Shown here one piece after another: positions 28,301 through 34,181 of a DNA stretch of 64,000 nt. The stretch comes from Neisseria dumasiana (GTDB lineage Bacteria; Pseudomonadota; Gammaproteobacteria; Burkholderiales; Neisseriaceae), in assembly GCF_022870885.1 (NCBI RefSeq), contig NZ_CP091509.1:2170001-2234000 (forward strand), in the 5' to 3' direction. The translations under genes and the position numbers were made by a program. The stretch's first letter is position 1. Each line of letters opens with the position of its first letter. A model generated the notes under the pieces. It saw only the letters and a program-made list of their open reading frames with translations, did no database searches and was not told the origin of the DNA.

Positions 28301-30553
28301 TTCTTCAGTACCCGCTGCCAAGCCGGTAATTTGACGGGTGTAATTTTCGGCTGCACTACCCACGGCAACCGCCCCTTTGGTAGCTTTCCAAGCCGAACCG
28401 TTTTTATCGGCAACGGCATTCAAAGGATCTGTGCCGATAACGCCTTTATCAGTAGCCGCCTTGCTACCGCGCCCCAAAGCTACGCCGTCTGAAACGGTTA
28501 CGCCGGTATCGCTACCCAAAGCAACGGCGCCGGAAACTGCCGTCTCTCCTTGGAAAGTAACCGTATCCGTGCGTTCTGCTTTTGTAATATTTTCAGTAGT
28601 CAAAGTTGCGCCCGCAGCACCGATTTTGACATTGTTACCTAAAATAAACGTATCGTTGGAACGGCTGCCGACAATGTTTTTATTACCGATGGCATAGCTG
28701 TTGGCACCGCCCACAACGCTGCGGCGGTCAATGGCTCGATTGCCGTTGATTGTTTGATTATTTTGAATAGAGCTGCTTAACGCACCCGAATAAGCTCCGC
28801 TCACTACAGAACCGGAACCCAAAGCAATACCGGCGTGTGCACCGGCAGTAACCAAGGCATCGCTGCCGAGCGCGATACTGCTGTCGGCATGAGAGGCCGA
28901 ATAACGGCCTACTGTTGTTGCGCGCTCTCCTGCATAAGTAGTAGTGCCCACAGCCACACCATGTGCTTTCTTAGCTCTGGCTTGCGAGCCGACGGCAGTA
29001 GCATAATTGCCCGCCTCGGCATACGAACCGATGGCCAAGCCGTTTTCGTCAGTCGCCTTGGCGGTATTGCCAAGGGCTACCGTGCTTCGGGCAGTTGCTT
29101 GAGAATTTACACCAACGGCGATAGAAGATTGTGCCGATGCAGTATTGCTTTTACCGATGGCAAGTGCATTGTCATTAGACACCGTATTAGTAGAACCTAT
29201 AGCAATAGCAGGTTCTTCATTGGCAGCTCCGCTGCCGCTTACCGTATTGTCGCTACCCATCACCAAAGCGTGCGTGCGCGTAACCGTATTAGTGTTACCT
29301 TGAATATGCACATCGGCATTAGCAGCAACCGTATTGCCCTTGCCGACAACCGTACTGCTGTGGGCAGTAATCGCATCCTTCTCCCCTGTGTTGGCTCCGG
29401 GCTTATGGTTGCCGCTGCCCAGTACATACGTATCTCTGCCCGATACCAAGTTTTCCGAACCGACAGCAACAGACTGCTCGCCCGAAACGGTTGAATCGCT
29501 CCCCACCACAACGGATTTAGCAGCAGTTGCCGATGCACCTACGCCGGCGGCAATCGCTTTGCTTGCAGTTGCGCCATTATTGTTGTAATTACCTTGTGTT
29601 TCTACCGAAGTGAGATTGTTGGTACCCACACTGTAAAAGCGAACCTGACTACCCTGCAAAGTGGTTACGTTTCGGTCTACTTCTGTAAGTTTATGTGCCA
29701 CCGCATAAAGTTGGCTGCCGTTAATGCCGTCTGTGCTGTTTTCCGATACCGCGCCCGGCGCCACATTACGCAGTTGGCGTTCAAAACCGACAGTACCAAA
29801 AGAAACTTGGTCTCCTGCTTTCAGATTGATTCCACCGTTGAAACTGAATGTGATGCCGTTAATTACAACATTGCGGGGCGCAGCGGCATCTCCTGCCGTA
29901 GTAGAGCCGGCACCGATGGCCACGGCATTCTCTTTATCGGCATGGGAACCCACACCCAAAGCAAGCGATACATCGCCTTGCGCATGGGCACGCGAACCGA
30001 ATGCCGTTGCCAATCTACCCGCAATCGTAGATACCCCTACTGCCACACCACCGTCTTCAGTAGTGGTTTTAGGGTATGTAAGTTTGCCCACCAAAGGATT
30101 GCCTGTTAGCTGATAATATTTATCTCTTAAATCCGGCGGCATAACAGTTAAGTCATCGCCACCGATGGCTATCGAAGATTTGCCTTTTGCATTGGTATCC
30201 GCACCTAATGCAATAGACTGTGCACCGGGTGCTCTGGTATTTGAGCCAATCGCTATCGACTGATGATTATCGGCAGTCGCATTTATACCACAGGTCAAAT
30301 TACTGTTTGACCTATTCCCGGTACTGGTTACCGCATTACACGTTACCGATTCAGCATTCGCCACTCCACTCAACCCAAATGCCATACCCAGCATAAATGG
30401 TATGGTGCGCAACGTAGAGATTAAATATCCCGGCCTTTCTGCTTTTGTTTGTGAGCCGCTTACCGACTTCCCCTTCGTCTTCTCGATTTCCGAAACGGCA
30501 ACCCAAGCCCCCAATGCTTCATTCCAAATACTACGGTAACTTTTATTCATCAT
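19373..30553 (-). CDS. Giant trimeric autotransporter adhesin (YadA/Hia superfamily), 3726 residues
   Basis: Type Vc secreted surface fibre. Residues 1-67: extended signal peptide with an ESPR (SYRSIWNEALGAWVAVSE) and hydrophobic core ending GVANA. About 75-770: YadA-like head repeats (SIAIGS, AVAIGA, TVALGN patterns) and a neck motif DGINGSQLYAV. About 950-1145: heptad-type coiled coil made of imperfect NAASIQDHxxKIAQNQAKAE repeats. About 1150-3400: many stalk modules alternating SDGL/NGG, DAVNVSQL necks and Trp-ring-like blocks. About 3420-3640: a second head and neck. The last ~70 residues are the four-strand membrane anchor ending GATAGVGYQW. Two adjacent ATGs (30553, 30550) both fit an AAAGGA site. 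About eleven uptake sequences lie in frame. No frameshift is seen. Confidence 0.97.
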   Translation of the reverse strand: MMNKSYRSIWNEALGAWVAVSEIEKTKGKSVSGSQTKAERPGYLISTLRTIPFMLGMAFGLSGVANAESVTCNAVTSTGNRSNSNLTCGINATADNHQSIAIGSNTRAPGAQSIALGADTNAKGKSSIAIGGDDLTVMPPDLRDKYYQLTGNPLVGKLTYPKTTTEDGGVAVGVSTIAGRLATAFGSRAHAQGDVSLALGVGSHADKENAVAIGAGSTTAGDAAAPRNVVINGITFSFNGGINLKAGDQVSFGTVGFERQLRNVAPGAVSENSTDGINGSQLYAVAHKLTEVDRNVTTLQGSQVRFYSVGTNNLTSVETQGNYNNNGATASKAIAAGVGASATAAKSVVVGSDSTVSGEQSVAVGSENLVSGRDTYVLGSGNHKPGANTGEKDAITAHSSTVVGKGNTVAANADVHIQGNTNTVTRTHALVMGSDNTVSGSGAANEEPAIAIGSTNTVSNDNALAIGKSNTASAQSSIAVGVNSQATARSTVALGNTAKATDENGLAIGSYAEAGNYATAVGSQARAKKAHGVAVGTTTYAGERATTVGRYSASHADSSIALGSDALVTAGAHAGIALGSGSVVSGAYSGALSSSIQNNQTINGNRAIDRRSVVGGANSYAIGNKNIVGSRSNDTFILGNNVKIGAAGATLTTENITKAERTDTVTFQGETAVSGAVALGSDTGVTVSDGVALGRGSKAATDKGVIGTDPLNAVADKNGSAWKATKGAVAVGSAAENYTRQITGLAAGTEETDAVNVAQLKAAGFKFNTSASNGGVVAGNQEEKVQNGELFTVDAGKNIAITQSGKKVSIATQDNVAFDSVTVDGVVINNTGINAGNKVITGVATPTENNHAANKAYVDGGRTQVKSSNASIAITSTVENGANVYDLSVDTSLLAKADGTNLNIQYGGDNGSSGSSALNQPVQFNGTANEIVTEAANGSVTFKLADTVKNQIEANKAKSQQALDKATENTAKIAENAASIQDHTTKLAQNQAKAEEASNKAVENAGRLDRHDTSIREHADKIAANQTAVEKAAAKAVENTDKIAENAASIQDHTAKIAQNQAKAEEASNKAADNAGKIDRNTASIQDHAAKIAANETKLQEAADKAGENTVKIAENAASIRQNADKIAQGLNFEGDKGTQFKRELGETVAVKGADANISTTADNGTISIELSKTLDLGVGGSITTGATKVANNGITLTPADGGNAVRLSSDGLDNGGKAITNIADGQNAGDAVTKRQLDQVASGGWNLRNNAQEKDLVKQGDVVDFVNGEGTTALVETTGDNASTVRFSVNKTGFNMNDGTVTAQAAGDVFATATDVAKAINDGEKTSSVVAGNNTRVEAAVQGNDTAYTVHAEKATVSGSDAVKVTAGQKNSSDVTDYAVDLTDAAKEDIKKGVAAKEALDGKGLAFSDGNGGTSSVKKLGESVTVSGDGNISTTANSDGIQIRLNPELTATSLTTGDSKLSSDGLTIEGGPSVTKAGIDAAGKKIAKVAAGQADDDAVNVGQLKDSDNIAKANMEALGGSYDAATDTYTRPNYVVKTTEGVAKPAVHTVQEALAGLNEEIEKPLTFAADKGANSTRKLGSTIGIKAGNFAGAASADNLVTENNGNGEITIKLADNPTFKGKVSAKGLDAGGLQITGVAQGEKGTDAVNVDQLRQAMKDITVENLALVAADSPFSYVNNEGDQLVRKVDDQGKAYFVKASDGQTRYEGDDIVVSALNAQDPQTSVATRVTNVGKGIKDTDAVNTAQLKEVLTALGTTLGEDGALVKPVYTVTHADGTPAATVNTVGEALGHLNAVLKDPITVSGNTNNGTSTIVAGGSDQKLGSKLQIKGALVDGASSSAANIRTVVTDGAVEIQLADAPTFAGKVSAQGFDAGNARITGVAEGTHAADAVNKAQLDAVADKVNAGWDLTANGSGRSKVAPGASVDLKNTDNNIVVSKADDSNDVTFNLAENLNIRSVTAGDSVLSSDGLAINNGPSITKAGINASGKAVSNIAAGKDAADAVNVSQLTPLAQALGVSVDTGSGTVTAPAFTVTKADGSRYEAADTIQGALNNIGSEIQKPITFAGDNAAGNFGRKLGTTVNLKGGADEAKLSERNIGVVSNGSDTLDIKLSKELTGLTSAEFTDAQGNRSTVNGGSISFNHADGQKAATLDSDGLRIQNGPSLTQNGLDAADTVIRNVAAGNVGENSKDAVNAGQLYAQGKGVEKLLGGSTRYNPADGSYTNNDIGGTGKNNLHEAIAAVHATAGAGWNLTAEGANSSNVAAGETVDLRSTDKNIVITKTAESDQVSFDLADAVTADSFTAGDTVVGTNGVAVGDKAALTAEGLTLGNAKNGKAPVVLNSDGLNNGGNAITNIAAGKNSNDAVNVSQLTPLASALGMAFDAANGGWSAPSFTVSRADGSTYPAVNTVQGALDHIGAEIRKPIRFAGNTGVAERKLDETLVVKGSLADNAQASDQNIRTKVEAGTLTIELAESPKFGGVTVNDNGKITGIEFGNVEEGSKEAVTGGQLHAHGKGVESIIGGATVYNPDTGTYTQADIGGTGAATVSDAIAAVRNTANTGWSLTAQGKNSSNVQPGETVDLRNNDGNIVVAKTDADDNVTFDLAKTLTVEAVKTGATKVDGSGVGVGDDVALTSDGLTVNNAANGKTVSLGSSGLNNGGNVITGLANGLMAEGSQEAVTGDQLFAVDKKVGENTAALNRGLDFAGNSGNFNRRLGERATIKGGLDNTVAASDTNVRTVADSTGNIQILLADAPVFKGKLKAQGLDAGGQKITGVKDGEEAGDAVNVSQLQRALDNQTITHQSLVQANSPFSYVNSRGEVLARQVDEKGKERFIKVVDGTEYTEKDISISSLNPLDPQTAVPTVVGNIADGKKDNDAANIGQLKNAVKALGGGAAVNADGSIKDPVYTIARNNGGRETVNNVGDALNLLNAELNKPLTFVGDNQEVKVVRSLDTELAVKGGANGKLTENNIGVTGSTDDNSLVIKLAENVNLGENGSVTTGKTVVNNSGVAVGGNVALTSDGLKAGAVTVSHSGIHAGGKTITGVKAGQEATDAVNKAQLDAVQAAASSKVAAQGNLTVKENTNEDGSTTYTLTTADDVNFSSVTSGKGANQVVLDDKGVNVGGKTYLTAQGINANGNKVSNVGKGSINADSTDAVTGSQLHGTASSLAKLFGGDATVNADGSVQMNNIGGTGAATVEEAIKAVNQAVVVSKVAVVQGDNIVVDKATNADGSATYTVSAAKDLKLDSVSVGGNTTINGNGISIANGPSLNANGLDAAGKKLTNVADGEISATSKEAVNGSQLYQAYQVLGGNNTSINMQDAPGTTGSDGNTTPAGTVTTVVTNPDGTQTTTVETNQKVAVSTDKGGNQYTLVTYNVEGQNTYVTNDVIQAIGKMNEQGIKFFHTNDGEVKAVAQGSNNEDSSASGAYATAIGFQTAASGQGAVALGNTYTLVDKDGKEIQGSDGKAKQQRTQATGKNAVAIGTGSQANNENTIAIGTGNIVNGKNAGAIGDPSVINGNNTYAVGNNNTVNGSNTFVLGNSVTETIDNSVVLGNEAAAKGVHKAATGSHYTYAGANDAHVAGVQDVVGVVSVGKEGQTRQIQNVAAGVVSPTSTDAVNGSQLYHTNEAINQVGNQVVNVGNYLNQRIDDIESKSNAGTAAAMAVAGLPQAYLPGKSMMAVSGSTYRGESGYAVGFSSISDNGNWVVKGTATGNSRGHYGATAGVGYQW
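27130..27700 (-). repeat. Coiled-coil tandem repeats in the adhesin stalk
   Basis: Imperfect nucleotide and protein repeats of about 35-40 residues, each containing an ENAxxI, a DH or RQ segment, KIAxNQ and KAEEASNKA. At least four units are recognisable. The DNA-level similarity (for example repeated GCGGCATTTTCGGCAATCTT-like segments) suggests unit number could vary by recombination. Confidence 0.7.
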
Positions 30554-31001
30554 TTTTCCTTTATTTTTCGCCGGTTATGTCTTCCGGCAGCCGCACTCAA
30601 ACTTCCCGTGCCAAAACCAAACTGACGTTTATTGTCACTTACCATCAAAATATGAATATCTCATCTATACCTAAATTGATAGTAAGAAAGATTATACAAA
30701 TTACGTTTATTATAAAAAACAGCCTTTTATCTAAACATCATTGCACAAAATAATCTTTACTTAACAATAATTAATATAAACACACAGTAACCATGCAATT
30801 GCCGTGCCACTTTTACTTAAAACGGTATAGTTTCTTTTGATATTATTTTTAACAAAGAAAAGGATAGGTAAAATAAAAATCATATAAAACATATAGCTAA
30901 ATTTTCAAAGATTATACAAATCGAATAAAAACATGTATTTAGCCTATTTTCATTAAAATCTACTGTTCATTTTTATGTAATCAAATCGTAAAGACGGAGC
31001 A
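30554..31001. other. AT-rich promoter region upstream of the adhesin
   Basis: About 450 bp of strongly AT-rich DNA that must contain the adhesin promoter (minus strand). I see no coding sequence and cannot choose a single promoter among the many TATAAT-like sites. The AT richness would suit control by a nucleoid protein. Confidence 0.45.
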
Positions 31002-31048
31002 CAGCAAAAGGCCGTCTGAAAATTTTTTTTCAGACGGCCTTTTGCTGT
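31002..31048. terminator. Long perfect DUS palindrome in a divergent intergenic region
   Basis: Arms CAGCAAAAGGCCGTCTGAAA and TTTCAGACGGCCTTTTGCTG pair perfectly. It looks like a strong bidirectional terminator, yet the flanking genes (adhesin and thiE) are transcribed away from it, so no known transcript ends here. Confidence 0.7.
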
Positions 31049-31152
31049 TGGATAATCTAGGCATATCGTCAATCAGCTTGTTCAGCGGTTATACAGACAC
31101 CCCGCTGTACACACATATTTTAAACAGGCTGACACCTCTGCAAGTGGTTCAA

Positions 31153-31185
<33 letters not shown>

Positions 31186-31192
31186 AGTCATC

Positions 31193-31849
31193 ATGGCAAA
31201 CATCCGCCAAGCTTTACATCTTTATCTGGTTGCCGGCACCCAAGACTGCAATCATCTCAACGGTACGCCCGAACGCAATTTGCTGGGCGTATTGGAACAA
31301 GCACTGCAACACGGTATTACCTGTTACCAGTTGCGCGAAAAAGGCAAAGGCTCGCTGCACGATCGGCAACACATTCTGCGGCTTGCGGAAGCCTGCCGGG
31401 ACTTGTGCCGGCAATATCATGTGCCGTTTTTTATCGATGATGATATTCAGATGGCCTTAGCTGTCGGGGCAGACGGTGTTCATATCGGCCAATCCGATAT
31501 GCCTGTTGCCGAAGCTGCCGAACTTTGCGGCGGCAAACTGATGATAGGTTTGTCGCACAACACCTTGGCAGAAATCGAGGCCAGCCGCCACAACGCTGCT
31601 TTGGCTTATTGTGCCATCGGCCCGATTTTCGCCACCCAATCGAAAGAAAAACCCAATCCTACCGTGGGCATAGAACGCATACGCGAGATCCGCCGGAGCG
31701 GTTTCGAGCGGCCTTTGGTGGCCATCGGCGGTATTACGGCCGAAACGGCTGCGGAAATCCGCCAAGCGGGGGCAGACGGCATTGCCGTGATCTCGGCGAT
31801 TACCCGCGCCGAAGATGTCGGCAAGGCGGTGCAGGCTTTGCTCGGCTGA
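31193..31849 (+). CDS. thiE: Thiamine-phosphate synthase
   Basis: Joins HMP-pyrophosphate and the thiazole phosphate to make thiamine monophosphate. The 218-residue TIM-barrel protein shows CYQLREKGKGS, FFIDDDIQMALAVGADGVHI, GQSDMP, and LVAIGGITAETAAEIRQAGA with the phosphate-binding C-terminal loop. GGAG supports the ATG at 31193. No thi-box (TPP) riboswitch is visible upstream; instead the start abuts a 14-unit AT repeat. It is transcribed alone. Confidence 0.95.
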   Translation: MANIRQALHLYLVAGTQDCNHLNGTPERNLLGVLEQALQHGITCYQLREKGKGSLHDRQHILRLAEACRDLCRQYHVPFFIDDDIQMALAVGADGVHIGQSDMPVAEAAELCGGKLMIGLSHNTLAEIEASRHNAALAYCAIGPIFATQSKEKPNPTVGIERIREIRRSGFERPLVAIGGITAETAAEIRQAGADGIAVISAITRAEDVGKAVQALLG

Positions 31850-32038
31850 TATACGACAGATGGTGCTTTTATCGTTCTCTGTATTTTTTCAGACGGCCCG
31901 AACCTGTGCAAAGCCCTAAATTATGAATACATGCAGAAATGAGCCGCAGATGGGGTTTTTGCAAAGGTCTCCGCACGCTAACGCTTCATACGGCCTGATG
32001 CTATATAATGCCGTCTGAAAAACTTTTTTCTTCATACC

Positions 32039-32722
32039 ATGTATATTGATTTCCACCGCCCCGTGCTGGCTATCGACACCAGCACGTCGTTTTTATCACT
32101 GGCTCTGCGTGCAAACAGCAAGCTTTTCATGCGCCACATCGAAGCGGGTAACAAGCAGTCGGAGCTGATATTGCCGCTGATCGGCGAGCTGTTTGCAGAA
32201 GCAGGCATCAACGCTGCCGATTTGGCCGCCGTTGTGTATGCGCAAGGGCCGGGGGCGTTTACCGGCCTGCGCATCGGCACGGGCGTGGCACAAGGTTTGG
32301 CTACTCCCTTCGATACCCCGCTCATCGGCGTGCCGTGCTTGGATGCGGTGGCTTTCCAAATCAGCGCACCTTATGTATTGGCCGCCACCGATGCCCGCAT
32401 GGGCGAAGTGTTTTATGCGTGGTTCGACACCGCCGCAGGCCGCCGTTTGAGCGACTACCAAGTCGGCAAAGCGGCAGACATCACCGCCCCCGAACATGCC
32501 GCATACGCCCACATTCAAGGCATAGGCAATGCGTTTGCTTTAGACGGCAAACCGCCCTTCAACGGCCATTCCGCCATGCCGACTGCCGAGGATTATCTCA
32601 ACTTGGCGGCAAGCGGCCGTTACCAAGCTACCGATGCCGCACATGCCGAGCTGCTTTATGTGCGCAACAAAATCGCACTCACCGCCAAAGAGCAGGCCGA
32701 GCGCAAAGGCGGCCAACCGTGA
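32039..32722 (+). CDS. tsaB: tRNA N6-threonylcarbamoyladenosine synthesis protein TsaB
   Basis: Non-catalytic partner of TsaD in making t6A37 in ANN-decoding tRNAs. The 227-residue ASKHA-fold protein has LAIDTSTSFLSLALR at the start, then VYAQGPGAFTGLRIGTGVAQG and ATDARMGEVFYAWF, all TsaB hallmarks. It begins an operon with rimI (4-base GTGA overlap) and the UDG-like gene, the same order as in many proteobacteria. Confidence 0.95.
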   Translation: MYIDFHRPVLAIDTSTSFLSLALRANSKLFMRHIEAGNKQSELILPLIGELFAEAGINAADLAAVVYAQGPGAFTGLRIGTGVAQGLATPFDTPLIGVPCLDAVAFQISAPYVLAATDARMGEVFYAWFDTAAGRRLSDYQVGKAADITAPEHAAYAHIQGIGNAFALDGKPPFNGHSAMPTAEDYLNLAASGRYQATDAAHAELLYVRNKIALTAKEQAERKGGQP

Positions 32723-33159
32723 TACGTGATGCCGTTGCCGCAGATTGTGCCGCGCTTGCCCGACTTGATGCGCTGTGCAATCCTTCGCCGTGGTCGGCGC
32801 AACAATTTCAGACGGCCTTAAACAGCCGCTTCGATACGGTTAAAGTTTATGAACACGCCGCCGCCATCGCCGGTTTTGCCGTATGGCAAACCGTATGCGG
32901 CGAATCCGAACTGCACCTGATTGCCGTTGATCCCGCTTTACGGCGCAACGGTTTGGCCTCGCAACTGATGAACGCTTGGTTTCAGACGGCTCAAACCGAA
33001 CCGGTGGAAAGATGGTTTTTAGAAGTGCGCGCCGCCAACCATGCCGCCCGTTCTTTATACGAACGCTACGGTTTTAGCGAATGCGGCCGCCGTCGGCATT
33101 ATTATCCGCTGCCCGACGGCAGCCGCGAAGATGCCGTATTAATGGAGAAAACATGTTAA
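32719..33159 (+). CDS. rimI: Ribosomal-protein S18 alanine N-acetyltransferase
   Basis: GNAT acetyltransferase for the N-terminal alanine of S18. 146 residues if it starts at the GTG overlapping the tsaB stop codon, giving the normal RimI start (VIRDAVAADCAALARLDALC). Motifs: NPSPWSAQQFQTAL, LHLIAVDPALRRNGLASQLM (acetyl-CoA loop) and FLEVRAANHAARSLYERYGF. Its last 7 bases overlap the next gene. The family length of about 148 supports this start over the longer upstream frame. Confidence 0.93.
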   Translation: MIRDAVAADCAALARLDALCNPSPWSAQQFQTALNSRFDTVKVYEHAAAIAGFAVWQTVCGESELHLIAVDPALRRNGLASQLMNAWFQTAQTEPVERWFLEVRAANHAARSLYERYGFSECGRRRHYYPLPDGSREDAVLMEKTC

Positions 33160-33959
33160 GCAGCCGTTATCTGCATTTGCACGAAGCATTGGGCTTGGGG
33201 CCGATGTGGTTGAAGCAGGGTGCGAAAGTTCTGCCTGCAACCGCTTCCGGCGCAACCGCAACCACCGTTGCGGTTTCCGTTCCGTCCGCCCAAGCTGCCG
33301 CCGAACATCAGCCTGTTTCGGCACGCACGGCTTCCCATGCACGTTTGGCTGCCATGGCGGCAATCGGCAAAAGCCATCCGCTTTCAGACGGCACGTCCGC
33401 CCGCTCTCAAGGGCCGTCTGAAAACATACCCGCCAACACCGTAGAAACACCCGCAGCCGAACAAACACAGGCACTATCCGCCGCCATTCCCAACACCGCT
33501 CCCGTTGCAGATATCCAACCCGCCCGCCTGATGGTGGTCAGCATTTGCCCCGCTTTGGAAGACAGCACGGCCGGACGGCTGTTCAGCGGCGATGCCGGCA
33601 TTCTGCTCGACAACATGCTGGCGTCTATCGGCCTTCAACCTGCCGATGCATACAAAACCGTTTGGGTTAAAACCGCCGCCGTATTCACCCCCGAACCCTC
33701 TTCCCGGCAAATTGCCGAAGGGCTGCCGCAGCTTCAAGCCGAATTGGCGGCTTCCCAAGCCCTGTCCGTGCTGTTTTTGGGGCAGATTTTCGAACGGCCG
33801 CATCATACCGGCACCATCCGCGAGTTATGCGGCGATCTCCCCTATTTCATCATCCCGCATCCCGCCCGCCTGCTCCGCCAGCCCCATCTGAAAAGGCAGG
33901 CGTGGGAAGAACTGAAAAAACTGCGTTCGCACTTATCCGGCCAACCGTCCGAACATTAA
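33153..33959 (+). CDS. Uracil-DNA-glycosylase-fold protein, degenerate; possible DNA polymerase III psi subunit (HolD)
   Basis: 268 residues starting inside the end of rimI. The C-terminal half (about 125-265) aligns with family 4 UDGs: GRLFSGDAGILLDNMLASIG, IPHPARLLRQPHLKRQAWEE. However, the catalytic motif (GEGPGxxED) is reduced to SICPALED, and the four iron-sulfur cysteines are absent. The N-terminus SRYLHLHEALGLGPMWLKQG resembles the chi-binding segment of E. coli psi (HolD), a protein with a UDG-like fold whose gene is also next to rimI. A Pro/Ala-rich linker separates the two parts. I see it as either a dead UDG or a neisserial psi subunit. Confidence 0.6.
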   Translation: MLSSRYLHLHEALGLGPMWLKQGAKVLPATASGATATTVAVSVPSAQAAAEHQPVSARTASHARLAAMAAIGKSHPLSDGTSARSQGPSENIPANTVETPAAEQTQALSAAIPNTAPVADIQPARLMVVSICPALEDSTAGRLFSGDAGILLDNMLASIGLQPADAYKTVWVKTAAVFTPEPSSRQIAEGLPQLQAELAASQALSVLFLGQIFERPHHTGTIRELCGDLPYFIIPHPARLLRQPHLKRQAWEELKKLRSHLSGQPSEH

Positions 33960-33979
33960 CTTTCAGACGGCCTCATTCT

Positions 33980-34030
33980 AAATATAGAGCGAATAAACTT
34001 ATTTTTGATACGAGGCAGCAAGCCGCAGCA
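33980..34030 (+). repeat. Left-arm fragment of a Correia-like element (second end type)
   Basis: Begins ATATAGAGCGAATAAACTT, then TTTTTGATACGAGGCAGCAA and GCCGCAG, matching the left arm of the copy at 39804. The rest of the element is missing. Confidence 0.6.
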
Positions 34031-34181
34031 GAAATAAAGTTTGTTTGGCACATCAGGCTGAAACCGGCCGGCGCGGAATATTTGGCAAACATAAAACCGA
34101 TTCGCTATATAATCCCTTTTAACGACACGCCCTAAATGTTGTTTGGAAAAACGCCTTCAATATTCCGCCTAGGGAGCCATC

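Noticed and set aside
31073-31090. Further Correia-like end near thiE (ATCGTCAATCAGCTTG)
   Set aside because: Only one short end, no core block; too little to call a repeat.
32335-32718. Longer rimI frame starting inside tsaB
   Set aside because: Overlaps most of tsaB with Arg/His-rich sequence; the GTG in the GTGA overlap gives the normal RimI length.
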